From NCBI GenBank assembly GCA_030066085.1, contig JASJCI010000005.1, positions 62,001-126,000 of the forward strand: a stretch of 64,000 nucleotides of DNA, written 5' to 3'. The notes under the pieces are model-generated. The model was given only the letters and a program-made list of their open reading frames with translations. It searched no databases and was not told where the DNA came from. This stretch comes from Gammaproteobacteria bacterium. Its GTDB lineage: Bacteria; Pseudomonadota; Gammaproteobacteria; GCA-001735895. The translations under genes were made by a program, and so were the position numbers. Below are positions 35,105 to 44,121 of the stretch, piece after piece; positions within the stretch are counted from its first letter, which is position 1, and every line of letters begins with the position of its first letter.

Positions 35105-36850
35105 ATGTTAAAGCTTATACCAATGCGCCGACCTTTTTGTCCATATCTGCTGTTACTCGCCTGCCTCGCGGTTGCCCCGGCGCGGGCCGAGACGCAGGTG
35201 CTCGACCTGCGTCTGGTATTCGACGTCAGCCAGAGCATGGCGCAACAGGACCCGGGGAACCAGCGCGGCGCACTGCTGCAGCTGTTCGCCGGCCTGTTGC
35301 CGGATGGCGCACGCGCGGGTGCATGGACCTACGGGCGCTACGCCGAAATGATCGTCGACTGGGGCAAGGTGGACCCGAACTGGCGCAAGCGGGCAGGGGA
35401 AGGCGCCGCGCGCATTCATGCCAATGCCGAGCTCAGCCATCTCGAAACCGCGCTGACCAGGGCCAGCGTCGGCTGGAGCAAGGCCGATGCCGGCTCGCGC
35501 CGGGTCCTGCTGCTGGTCACCGACAGTCGACTGGCCGCGTCGCGTAACCCGGAGCGTAACGAGGAATCGCGCGCGCGCCTGCTGAAGTCGCAGTTGCCGC
35601 AGCTCGCGCGTGCGGGCGCCGAGCTGCACGTGCTGGCGCTCGGCGACGAGGTCGACGAAAGCCTGTTGCGCCGGCTGGCGGTAGCGACCGGCGGTTCCTA
35701 CCGTGCGCTCGACGATGCCGCGCGCCTCGTGCCGGAAGCTTTCGCGGTTTACGCCGGCGCGGCCGGCATCGAGTTCGGTAGTCCGATTGCCGGCGGCTTC
35801 GATGTCGATGAAGCCGTCGACCGAATTACCCTGTTGCTGTATCGCGGCGAGCAGTCATCGTCGCCGCTGCTGATCCCGCCCGACAGCGCCGCGATCAGCG
35901 CCGACAAGACGCGCGGACACAGCTGGCTTGCCGGCGACGGTTTCGACCTGGTATCGATCGCCAGGCCCGACGCGGGCAGCTGGCGCATCAACGGCACGGT
36001 CGGGGCTGACAGCCGGCTGCTGGTGCAATCGCGTCTCAACCTCGCTATCGGCGAGTTGCCGGCCTTCGTGGCCCCGGGCGATGACCTGGTGCTGAGCGCC
36101 CGGCTGTTCAAAAACGGTAAACAGATCCGCAAGAACAGTTACCTGCGCTTCGTCGATTTCGAGGTCACGCACGTCGACCCCGAGGGTCGACGCGAAGTGA
36201 TCGAAATGGAGCATCATCCGGAACGCCAGTTCAAGGGACAATACCGCCATCTCAACCCGGTGCGGCTGGCGGAAGGGCGCCACTATTTCGAGATTTCGGC
36301 GTCGACTCGCCGCTATCGGCGCAGCCGCCAGGTCGAGCTCGAGGTTCGAGCACCAGTCGAGGTCGAGGTTGCGCAGGCCGAAGCGCCGGGGATTTTCAAC
36401 CTGAAGCTGCGCGCGCGCGAAGCCTTTCTGCGAGCCGATGGCATGAGCGCCGAGGTGCTCGTGCGGGCGCCGGACGGCAGCCGTGAGCGGCCGGTGTTCG
36501 AATCCGCGCTTGGCGGCTGGCTGCAGGCGCGGGTAAAAACCGGGCAGCAGGGGCTTTACCGCGCGATGGTCACGATTTCAGCCCTGTCGCACGACGAGCG
36601 CATCGTCGAGTTCGAGCTCGACGAGGTCTCGATGCTCGGCGTGGTCGCGCCACCGCCGGCGGCGACGGTCGAACCGGCGGGCGCCCGCGAGGAAAGTGAT
36701 GGGCTGAACCGCCGCACGCTCGGCTTCATCGTGCTCGGCGTCAACCTGGCGCTGATCCTTGCCGCAATCGTCGGTTGGCTGCTGCTGCGCCGGCGGCCGC
36801 AAGCAGACGACTTCGCGATCGATGGCGACGATCTCGGTGTCGAACCCTGA
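35105..36850 (+). CDS. Secreted/anchored vWA-domain protein
   Basis: 581 residues: signal peptide (cleavage near 'APARA'), a von Willebrand A domain with MIDAS start 'FDVSQSM' (DxSxS), 'GAWTYGRYAEMIVDW' and 'VLLLVTDS', then beta-rich repeats and one C-terminal membrane helix (about 546-564) with a short acidic tail. The N-terminal half resembles the TIGR03503 family of gammaproteobacteria, whose role is unknown. ATG 35105 (a second ATG at 35123 is possible); the frame is open for 290 bases upstream but that part is antisense to the acyltransferase gene. Divergent from the lipase fusion. Confidence 0.78.
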   Translation: MLKLIPMRRPFCPYLLLLACLAVAPARAETQVLDLRLVFDVSQSMAQQDPGNQRGALLQLFAGLLPDGARAGAWTYGRYAEMIVDWGKVDPNWRKRAGEGAARIHANAELSHLETALTRASVGWSKADAGSRRVLLLVTDSRLAASRNPERNEESRARLLKSQLPQLARAGAELHVLALGDEVDESLLRRLAVATGGSYRALDDAARLVPEAFAVYAGAAGIEFGSPIAGGFDVDEAVDRITLLLYRGEQSSSPLLIPPDSAAISADKTRGHSWLAGDGFDLVSIARPDAGSWRINGTVGADSRLLVQSRLNLAIGELPAFVAPGDDLVLSARLFKNGKQIRKNSYLRFVDFEVTHVDPEGRREVIEMEHHPERQFKGQYRHLNPVRLAEGRHYFEISASTRRYRRSRQVELEVRAPVEVEVAQAEAPGIFNLKLRAREAFLRADGMSAEVLVRAPDGSRERPVFESALGGWLQARVKTGQQGLYRAMVTISALSHDERIVEFELDEVSMLGVVAPPPAATVEPAGAREESDGLNRRTLGFIVLGVNLALILAAIVGWLLLRRRPQADDFAIDGDDLGVEP

Positions 36851-36873
36851 AGCTGGCGCCCGGCCTGGCGATG

Positions 36874-37449
36874 TCAGAAGTAGTCCGGCTCGTTGCCGGC
36901 GCGCCACTTGATATTGCAGCCGACGCTCGGCACCTGCTCCGCGGGTATCTCGCCATCTCCCAGTAAACCATTCACCGCCGCGCGCATGTCGGCCCCGGTT
37001 ACCGGTGCGCTGTTACCCGGGCGGGCCGCGTCGTACTGGCCCCGGTAGACCAGGCGATGGTCCGCGTCGAACAGGAAAAAATCGGGTGTGCAGGCCGCGC
37101 GATAGGCAATTGCGACCTGCTGCGATTCATCGTACAGGTACGGGAATTCGAAACCCATGCGCGCTGCCAGTGCCGCCATCTTGTCCGGGCTGTCGTCGGG
37201 GTAGCCAGCCACGTCGTTGGCGCTGATCATGACTACTTCGATGCCACGCTGGCGGGCGTCGTTGGCGAACTCGGTGAAGGATTCGAGTATATGCAGCACG
37301 TAGGGGCAGTGGTTACAGGAAAACACCACCAGCAGGGGCTGGCCGGCAAAATCCTGCAGGCTGACCTGGTTTTCACTGCCCGCCTGCGGCAGCGAGAATG
37401 CAGGTGCCGCGGTGCCGATTTCGAGCATCGTCGAAGGAGTTTTCGCCAT
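36874..37449 (-). CDS. Thioredoxin-fold redoxin (CNHC active site)
   Basis: 191 residues, AhpC/TSA-redoxin superfamily. The active site is 'FSCNHCPYV' (Cys45, Cys48), a CxxC form typical of a subgroup of 'thioredoxin family' proteins rather than a peroxiredoxin. 'ACTPDFFLFDADHRLVYRGQ' supplies the cis-proline. No signal peptide, so probably cytoplasmic. ATG 37449 rather than a TTG 21 bases upstream, since GGACGG precedes the ATG. Convergent with the vWA gene. Confidence 0.85.
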   Translation of the reverse strand: MAKTPSTMLEIGTAAPAFSLPQAGSENQVSLQDFAGQPLLVVFSCNHCPYVLHILESFTEFANDARQRGIEVVMISANDVAGYPDDSPDKMAALAARMGFEFPYLYDESQQVAIAYRAACTPDFFLFDADHRLVYRGQYDAARPGNSAPVTGADMRAAVNGLLGDGEIPAEQVPSVGCNIKWRAGNEPDYF

Positions 37450-37502
37450 GATAGACCGTCCAGTCGTCAAAAACCGGATTGTAGCGCGAAACGGGTTGTG
37501 GT

Positions 37503-38480
37503 TTAACTTTGCGGGTCGGGCGCAAACTCGATCGCGTCGCGCAGTACCGGGGACTGGCTTGCCACCGCATCCGCGATTCGTATCCTTGCCGCGTCAGCCA
37601 GCGCGCGCGGCAGGCGGCCGAGTTCGCCTTCGCGATGCAGGAGCATGATGTCGCGGGTCAGGGGCCTGAGCGGCAGCGGACGCAGGTCGACCCGCATGCC
37701 CTCGATCAAACCGTCAAGCAGCAGCGTGGGCGACAGGATGCCGAAACCCTGGCCGGCGGCAACCGCCGCCATGATCATGGTCGTGCGATCGGCATCATAG
37801 AAACGGTCGATACGCAGATTACAGCGTCGCAGGTGCTGCTCGACCAGCATGCCCGCAGGTGTCGACGGTGAAAAGCGCACCAGCGGCAGTTCACGCGCCA
37901 GCTGCGCAAGGTCGGCGCCGAAATCCTGCGTCCGGGGTGGCAACACCAGTAAAAACGATTCCCGCAAAACGGGGTAGCGCAGCAGGCCGTCCAGGTCGAA
38001 AAATGCCTGCGAGGTGACCACCAGGTCGACCTGGCGCGACTTGATCAGGTGGGCATGCGAACTGGCGAGGTCGGCATACAGGCTGATCGTCGGCATCTGT
38101 CCTCCGCCGCCGGTCTGCTCGATCACGACCGGCGTCAGCAGGGTTGCCAGCGACGGCAGCAGGCAGGCCCGCAGCAGTGGAATCTGCGGCTGACCGATGC
38201 GCGCAAGATCGAGATTGGCCGCGTCGACGCGACGCAGTATCTCGCGGGCGTGCTGCTGCAGTGCCTGGCCGGTCAGCGTCAGCTGCATGGGCCGCAGGCT
38301 TCGATCGAGCAGCTCGGTCGCGTATAGCGATTCGAGATTGGCGAGGTGTTGCGACACGGCAGACTGGCTGATGCCGAGTTGTGCGGCGGCCCGCGTCAGC
38401 TGGCCCTGTTCGGCAACCGCGAGGAATACCTCCAGTGAGCGCAGCAGGTTGAAGTCGTGCTGAACGTTGTTGCCCGGCAA
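37503..38480 (-). CDS. LysR-family transcriptional regulator
   Basis: About 325 residues: N-terminal HTH ('LEVFLAVAEQGQLTRAAAQL' then 'GISQSAVSQHLANLE') and a LysR substrate-binding domain. No ATG or GTG is available at the right place; TTG 38480, eight bases after GGA, is the most reasonable start but is uncertain. It lies 34 bases downstream of the aminotransferase stop on the same strand, so it probably belongs to that operon and regulates the amine cluster, including the divergent mttB-like gene. Confidence 0.82.
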   Translation of the reverse strand: MPGNNVQHDFNLLRSLEVFLAVAEQGQLTRAAAQLGISQSAVSQHLANLESLYATELLDRSLRPMQLTLTGQALQQHAREILRRVDAANLDLARIGQPQIPLLRACLLPSLATLLTPVVIEQTGGGGQMPTISLYADLASSHAHLIKSRQVDLVVTSQAFFDLDGLLRYPVLRESFLLVLPPRTQDFGADLAQLARELPLVRFSPSTPAGMLVEQHLRRCNLRIDRFYDADRTTMIMAAVAAGQGFGILSPTLLLDGLIEGMRVDLRPLPLRPLTRDIMLLHREGELGRLPRALADAARIRIADAVASQSPVLRDAIEFAPDPQS

Positions 38481-38514
38481 GATGTTGGTCCGTTCGCCTT
38501 TCCAGGGACGGACT

Positions 38515-39843
38515 TTACAGGCTGTCGAAGGCCTTGTTAATCGCTTCCTCGAACAACTCCACATCCTGCATTTGCGTGCACAGCGGCGGACAAATGCGCA
38601 ACACGTTGCGATAGGCGCCCGACTTGCTCGCAACCAGCCCGAATTCACGCGTTTTTTCGAACAGGCGCGCCATGGTTTCCGGGTCGGGTTCGCGACTGTC
38701 GCGGTTTTTAACCAGTTCCACCGCCATCATCATGCCGCGACCGCGCACATCACCGATCACTTCGTGGCGTGTTTGCAGTTCACGCAACACGTCTAGCAGT
38801 GCAGTGCCGACCTGCTGCGCACGCGCCTGCAGTTCGTGCGCGTGGATCACGTGCAGCACCGCGCGACCCGCGGCACAGCTGACCGGGTTGGCGCCATAGG
38901 TATGAAAATAAAACTTTTCCGCCATCGATTCCGCGATCTCGCGCTTGACGATCAGCGCCGCCAGCGGATAACCGTTGCCGATGCCCTTGGCCGCGACCAC
39001 GATGTCCGGCACCACGCCGGATTTCTGGAATGACCAGAAATCGTCACCGGTGCGCGCCATGCCGGCCTGCACCTCGTCGATGATCAGCAGGCCGCCGGCC
39101 GCCCGGACGCGTTCGGCCGCGCCGCGGATATAGTCTTCGGGTATCGGCACGATGCCGCCGTAACCCTGCACCGGCTCGATCAGCATGCCGGCCACGCGCC
39201 CCGACGTGGCGTAGTGAATCGTGCCGTCGAGATCGTTGAGGTAGCTGTCGACGCCTGCACCGTGAATGCCGCGATACTGGTCCGGCACCGGGGTGAAGTG
39301 AACCCCGCCGAGCAACGGCACCTTGTGGCGAAAACCGCTGATGCCGGTCACCGACTGCGCACCGAAGGTCGCGCCGTGATAGGCGTTGGTCAGCGATACG
39401 AGGTCGATGTTGCCGGTATGCGCCCGCGCCAGCAGGATTGCCATGTCGATGGCTTCGGCGCCGCTGTTCATCAGGTGCACGGTCCAGTCTTCGCCGGCCG
39501 GGAAAGTGCGCGTGAGTTCTTCGGCGAAATGCGCCGGTACCGGGTGGAAAAACATCGTCGTGCAGTGCTGCAGCGTCTGCGCCTGGCGCGCCGCCTCGCG
39601 GGTCACGACCGGGTTGTTGTAACCCACGCTGATGGTCAGGTTCTGGCTCAGGCAGTCGAGGTAACGATTGCCCTTTTCGTCCCACAGGTAATTGTCCTGG
39701 CCGCGCTGGAAGATCAGCGGCGTCCGGTAGGGCACGAAAGCGCGCTGCGAAGCGGCGTAATAGCGATTGCGCCGCGCGACGATCGCATCGGTGTCCCAGT
39801 CGGTTTCGAATTCGTGCTGATCGTGATCGAATTGTGAGTTCAT
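38515..39843 (-). CDS. Class III PLP aminotransferase (AGXT2/omega-aminotransferase-like)
   Basis: 442 residues. PLP Schiff-base lysine Lys286 in 'VAAKGIGNGYPL', Asp256 in 'IIDEVQAGMART', and 'NSGAEAIDMAILLAR' are all present. The family includes alanine-glyoxylate aminotransferase 2, beta-alanine:pyruvate and GABA aminotransferases; substrate cannot be assigned by eye. It is divergent from the mttB-like gene and upstream of lysR. In this context it may deaminate the primary amine left after N-demethylation (inference). ATG 39843 is preferred to upstream in-frame starts. Confidence 0.85.
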   Translation of the reverse strand: MNSQFDHDQHEFETDWDTDAIVARRNRYYAASQRAFVPYRTPLIFQRGQDNYLWDEKGNRYLDCLSQNLTISVGYNNPVVTREAARQAQTLQHCTTMFFHPVPAHFAEELTRTFPAGEDWTVHLMNSGAEAIDMAILLARAHTGNIDLVSLTNAYHGATFGAQSVTGISGFRHKVPLLGGVHFTPVPDQYRGIHGAGVDSYLNDLDGTIHYATSGRVAGMLIEPVQGYGGIVPIPEDYIRGAAERVRAAGGLLIIDEVQAGMARTGDDFWSFQKSGVVPDIVVAAKGIGNGYPLAALIVKREIAESMAEKFYFHTYGANPVSCAAGRAVLHVIHAHELQARAQQVGTALLDVLRELQTRHEVIGDVRGRGMMMAVELVKNRDSREPDPETMARLFEKTREFGLVASKSGAYRNVLRICPPLCTQMQDVELFEEAINKAFDSL

Positions 39844-40026
39844 GTGAAATCCGCCCAGCGAAACTTTCGGCAACATAGGCCAACTCGAGCACGGATACAA
39901 CTGTCCCGCGCGCAGTTTAAGACATTCTTATGGCGCTAATCAGAATTGCTGAAGCCGGCTTGCCGCGGTTGTCACGACCGGCGGCAATGGTCAGAATAGT
40001 CGCGGCACCAACGGGAGATTCAGCGC
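39844..40026. promoter_or_regulatory. Divergent control region of the amine cluster, with two palindromes
   Basis: Between the aminotransferase and the mttB-like gene lie an imperfect palindrome TTGCCGC ... GCGGCAA (39960-39987, arms extendable to 10-11 bases with one bulge) and a smaller one TCAGAATTGCTGA (39940-39952). Such sites in a divergent promoter next to a lysR gene are reasonable operator candidates, although the first does not show the T-N11-A form strictly. No promoter hexamers stand out. Confidence 0.4.
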
Positions 40027-41568
40027 TTGGCGACAACCGCCGACAGTAACCGCAGGCGCCGCGGCCGACGGGTTCGCGGCCAGCCGCGTGAAGACAGCGG
40101 TGCACGCGCGCCTTACATCCAGCGCCGCGTGGCGAACTACGATATCCTCAGCGAGGAAGGTCTTTGCCTGATCGAACACAATGCCGACCGCATCCTGCGC
40201 GATACCGGCATGGAATTCACCAACGACCCGGAGATCCTCGAACTGTTTCGCGCGGCCGGCGCCGATGTGCAGGCAGAGCGGGTGCGTTTCGAGCCGGGCA
40301 TGTGTCGCAGCATCATCCAGGCCAGCGCGCCGCGTGAATACACCCAGCACGCGCGTAATCCCGCCAACAACCTGGTCATTGGCGGCAACAATACCGTGTT
40401 GAGCCCGGTGTACGGGCCGGCCTTCGTGCACGATCTCGACCAGGGTCGGCGCTACGCGACGCTGGACGACTTCGACCGGTTGACCCGGATTCATAACATG
40501 CTGCCGCAGCTGCACCATGCCGGCGGTATCGTCTGCGAACCGGTGGATGTCCCGGTCAACAAGCGTCATCTCGACATGATGCTGGCGCACATCCGTCACG
40601 GCGACCGCGCCCTGTTCGGCGCGCTGATCGGTCGTGAGCGCGCGGAAGATTCGGTGGCAATGGCGCGGATCCTGTTCGGCGACGACTTTGTCGATCGCAA
40701 TACGGTGCTCTACGCGGTCAGCAACACCAACGCGCCGCTGGTCATGGACGAAGCCATGTCCGGCTCGCTCAAGGTGTACGCGCGCAACAACCAGGCCGTC
40801 GCCTGCACGCCGTGGATGGTAACCGGCGCCATGAGCCCCTGTACCGAGGCGGGCACGCTGGCGCAACTGCTGGCCGAGGCGCTCGCGAGCTGTGCGCTGA
40901 CCCAGCTGATTCGTCCGGGCGCGCCGTGCCTGATGGGCAGTTTTGCCACCGCGATGTCGATGCAGTCGGGCGCGCCGACCTTCGGCATGCCGGAGGCCGC
41001 GCGCACGGTGCTGGCCGCGGGTCAGCTCGCGCGCCGGCTCGGGGTGCCGTTTCACACCGTCGGCAGCCTGACCGCGTCCAAGGTACCCGACAGCCAGGCC
41101 CAGCAGGAAGGCACGCTGTCGCTGACGATGGCGGTACTGGCGGGCGCCAATTTCATCAACCATGCCACCGGCTGGCTCGAGGGCGGGCTTTGCACCGGCT
41201 ATGAAAAAACGATCATCGACGCCGATCTGTGCGGCAAGCTGATCGAGTTTTGCCGCGGCATCGACCTGTCGGACAACGCGCAGGCGATGGACGCCATTGC
41301 CGAGGTCGGGCCGGGCAGCCATTTCCTCTCCAGTCAACACACGCTGGCGAACTTCGAGTCCGCCTACTATCGTTCGCCGCTGGCCGACGCCAACTCGTTC
41401 GAGCAGTGGCAAAGCGAGGGTTCGCTGCAAACCGCGCAGCGCGCCAATCGCATCTGGAAACAGCTGCTGGCCGATTACCAGCCGCCGCCGCTGGATCCGG
41501 CAATCGACGAAGCCCTGCAGGACTATGTCGCGCGCCGCAAGGCCGAGATGCCCGACCGCAGCTACTGA
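40027..41568 (+). CDS. Non-pyrrolysine MttB-superfamily methyltransferase
   Basis: 513 residues, homologous along its length to trimethylamine:corrinoid methyltransferase MttB ('NYDILSEEGLCLIEHNADRI', 'CTPWMVTGAMSPCTEAGTLA', 'FINHATGWLEGGLCTGYEK'). There is no in-frame TAG, so it lacks the pyrrolysine of archaeal MttB. Such members (for example glycine betaine methyltransferase MtgB) demethylate quaternary amines. The start is TTG 40027, eight bases after a clear GGGAGA; no in-frame ATG occurs before residue 60. Normally the methyl goes to a corrinoid protein, but none is encoded in this window. It heads the cluster with two flavoprotein genes. Confidence 0.88.
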   Translation: MATTADSNRRRRGRRVRGQPREDSGARAPYIQRRVANYDILSEEGLCLIEHNADRILRDTGMEFTNDPEILELFRAAGADVQAERVRFEPGMCRSIIQASAPREYTQHARNPANNLVIGGNNTVLSPVYGPAFVHDLDQGRRYATLDDFDRLTRIHNMLPQLHHAGGIVCEPVDVPVNKRHLDMMLAHIRHGDRALFGALIGRERAEDSVAMARILFGDDFVDRNTVLYAVSNTNAPLVMDEAMSGSLKVYARNNQAVACTPWMVTGAMSPCTEAGTLAQLLAEALASCALTQLIRPGAPCLMGSFATAMSMQSGAPTFGMPEAARTVLAAGQLARRLGVPFHTVGSLTASKVPDSQAQQEGTLSLTMAVLAGANFINHATGWLEGGLCTGYEKTIIDADLCGKLIEFCRGIDLSDNAQAMDAIAEVGPGSHFLSSQHTLANFESAYYRSPLADANSFEQWQSEGSLQTAQRANRIWKQLLADYQPPPLDPAIDEALQDYVARRKAEMPDRSY

Positions 41569-41718
41569 TGCGAAAGACGTGACCTTGAATGCTGCTTGCC
41601 GCCGACGACAACGCCCGATCCGCAAGGTTGATTTTGCTGGCGATCGTACCGGACTTTGCTTTGGTTGCGCTTACGTTTGCGGGCGGCAACCGGTGTTGCC
41701 GCGACGGGGGAATTACGG

Positions 41719-44121
41719 GTGACTGAGGAGCGCGAAGTAGTGATCGTCGGTGGCGGGGCGATCGGGCTCAGCATCGCGATGCACCTCGGCGACCTGGGTG
41801 TCAGCGATGTCCTGCTGCTCGAACGCCACCAGTTGACCAGCGGCACCAGCTGGCACGCCGCCGGCATCGTCGGCCCGCTGCGCGCGAGCATGAACCTGAC
41901 GCGGCTCGCGCAGTACGCGATCGAACTGTTCGCCGACCTGCAACAGCGTACCGGCCAGGATACCGGCTATCGTCGCACCGGCGGCATCTGGCTCGCGCAG
42001 ACCGCGGCCCGCATGGTCGAGCTGCGGCGCCTCAAGGCGATGGGTGATCGCAGCGGCCTGCATGCCGAGATGCTCGGGCCGCGCGAGATCGCGTCGCGAT
42101 TTGCGCTGGTGCGCTGCGACGACCTGGCCGGCGGCCTGTGGGTCGAAGAGGACAGCCAGGTCAACCCGGTCGACCTGTGCATGGCCTACGCCCGCGCGGC
42201 GCGCGCGCAGGGTGTCGAGTTGCGCGAAAACTCTGCGGTAACGTCGATCGATGTCGCGGACGGCGGACTGCACGGGGTGGTGCTGGCCGACGGCAGGCGG
42301 ATAAACTGCCGCCGGCTGGTACTGGCCGCCGGGGCCTGGTCGCGGCAGCTCGCGGCCGGCTGTGGCATCGGGCTGCCGCTGGTGGCCTGCGAACACATGT
42401 ACCTCGTGACCGATGTCGTCGACGACCTGCCGGATCCCTGTCCGATCCTGCGCGATCTTGATGGCGGCATCTATTTCAAGGGGGATAACGGCAAGCTCGT
42501 GCTCGGCGCTTTCGAAGCCAACCCCAAGCCCTGGCAGGCCGCCGCAGGCGATGCGCCCTTCCTGATGTTCGACGAGGACTGGGAGCAGGCCGCACCGATG
42601 CTCGACGCGGGCATCCACCGGGTACCCGCGATCGCCGACCAGGGTATTACACATTTCATGAATGGACCCGAGACCTTTACCCCGGACACCCGCCAGCTGA
42701 TGGGCGAAGTGCCGGGCTGCCGCGGCCTGTTCGTCGCCGCCGGCTTCAATTCGATCGGCATCGTATCGTCGGCCGGCGTCGGCAAGGTCATGGCGCGGTG
42801 GGTGCGCGACGGCGCCGCGCCGATGGACCTGTGGGAAGTCGACCTGCAGCGTCTCGATCCGCTAATGGCAGGAGACGAATTCCTGCAACGGCGTTTGCCG
42901 GAAGCGGTGCACAACCAGTTTGCGATGCACTGGCCGTTCAAACAGTATCGCGGCGGTCGCGACCTGCGGCGCTCGGCCTGGCACCAACGTCTCGCCGCCC
43001 GGGGCGCCGTGTTCGGTGCGCCGACCGGCTGGGAGCGGCCACTGTGGTATGCCGTCGAGGCCGACGAGTCCGCGTTGCGCTACAGCCACGAGCGCCAGTG
43101 CTGGTGGCCGGCGGCCCGGCGCGAAGCCCGTCACTGCAGCGCGCACGCCAGCCTGTTCGAACTCAGCCCCTTCGCCAAGTTCGAAGTTCGTGGCCCGGGT
43201 GCACTGGCCTGGCTGCAAACGCTCTGTTGCAGCGATCTCGACCTGGCAGCGGGGCGCATCCGCTACACGCTGTTGCTGAACGAACGCGGTGGCATCGAAG
43301 CCGAGCTGACCGTGACGCGACTGGCCGCGGATCGATTCTGGATCGTCGGCGGCGCGGCCACCCGCTTCAAGGACCTGGAGTGGCTGCGCAGGCACCTGCC
43401 GGACGGCGGCCTGGTCGAACTGCGGGATAGGACCGACGAGTACGCGGTGCTCGGCCTCATGGGGCCCGCGTCGCGCGAGCTGATGCAGGCCGCGAGCGGC
43501 CTCGACTGTCGCGACACGGCTTTTCCGTTTGCGAGCGCGAGAGTATTCGCGATCGATGGGACCGAGGCGTTGGCGCTGCGGCTCAGTTACGTCGGTGAAC
43601 TCGGCTGGGAAGTTTACCTGCCGCTGGCGCAGGCGGAGGCCTGGCTGGAGCGCCTGCTCGAGCTCGATTTTACTCGGCAAATCGGTATGGCCGGGCATTT
43701 TGCCCTCGATGCCTGCCGGCTGGAAATCGGCTTCCGTCACTGGGGGCACGACATGGGGCCCGATGACACACCCTACGAGTGCGAACTCGGCTTTGCCGTG
43801 GCGCTGGACAAGCGGTCCGATTTTATCGGCCGGCAGGCCCTGCTCGAACAGCAGGAGCGCGGCTGGCGCAAACAGTCGAAACTCTGTCGCGTGCTGGCCG
43901 ACGAGGTCCTGTTGCTGCACGAGGAACCGGTGTACAGAGGCACGCGGATCGTCGGTCACTGCACCTCGGGCGGACTCGGCTTTCGCTGTCAACAGGCCCT
44001 TGCATTCGTCATGTTCTACGATCGCGCCGACCTGGCCGCGACCGATTTCGAAATCGAGATTGCCGGTGAACGTTACCCGCTGGCGGTGCTCGAGCAACCA
44101 CCGCGGAGGCCGGCAAGATGA
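41719..44121 (+). CDS. Dimethylglycine dehydrogenase-like flavoprotein/GcvT fusion (first of tandem pair)
   Basis: 800 residues. FAD fold 'VVIVGGGAIGLS' (7-18), covalent-FAD motif 'GTSWHAAGI' with His46, and a C-terminal GcvT-type domain with 'LRLSYVGELGWEVYLP'. It is the most divergent of the three paralogues in the window. Start GTG 41719 after GGGGGAA; the open frame upstream is basic shadow sequence. It follows the mttB-like gene by 150 bases and overlaps the next flavoprotein gene by ATGA. Probable N-demethylation of a di- or monomethylated amine with transfer of the C1 unit to THF. Confidence 0.87.
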   Translation: MTEEREVVIVGGGAIGLSIAMHLGDLGVSDVLLLERHQLTSGTSWHAAGIVGPLRASMNLTRLAQYAIELFADLQQRTGQDTGYRRTGGIWLAQTAARMVELRRLKAMGDRSGLHAEMLGPREIASRFALVRCDDLAGGLWVEEDSQVNPVDLCMAYARAARAQGVELRENSAVTSIDVADGGLHGVVLADGRRINCRRLVLAAGAWSRQLAAGCGIGLPLVACEHMYLVTDVVDDLPDPCPILRDLDGGIYFKGDNGKLVLGAFEANPKPWQAAAGDAPFLMFDEDWEQAAPMLDAGIHRVPAIADQGITHFMNGPETFTPDTRQLMGEVPGCRGLFVAAGFNSIGIVSSAGVGKVMARWVRDGAAPMDLWEVDLQRLDPLMAGDEFLQRRLPEAVHNQFAMHWPFKQYRGGRDLRRSAWHQRLAARGAVFGAPTGWERPLWYAVEADESALRYSHERQCWWPAARREARHCSAHASLFELSPFAKFEVRGPGALAWLQTLCCSDLDLAAGRIRYTLLLNERGGIEAELTVTRLAADRFWIVGGAATRFKDLEWLRRHLPDGGLVELRDRTDEYAVLGLMGPASRELMQAASGLDCRDTAFPFASARVFAIDGTEALALRLSYVGELGWEVYLPLAQAEAWLERLLELDFTRQIGMAGHFALDACRLEIGFRHWGHDMGPDDTPYECELGFAVALDKRSDFIGRQALLEQQERGWRKQSKLCRVLADEVLLLHEEPVYRGTRIVGHCTSGGLGFRCQQALAFVMFYDRADLAATDFEIEIAGERYPLAVLEQPPRRPAR

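Noticed and set aside
40027-41568. Pyrrolysine-containing MttB
   Set aside because: No in-frame TAG occurs within the gene, and no pyl genes are in the window.
39991-41625. 544-codon minus-strand open frame opposite the mttB-like gene
   Set aside because: Shadow of the plus-strand MttB homologue; His/Arg/Gln-rich translation without motifs.
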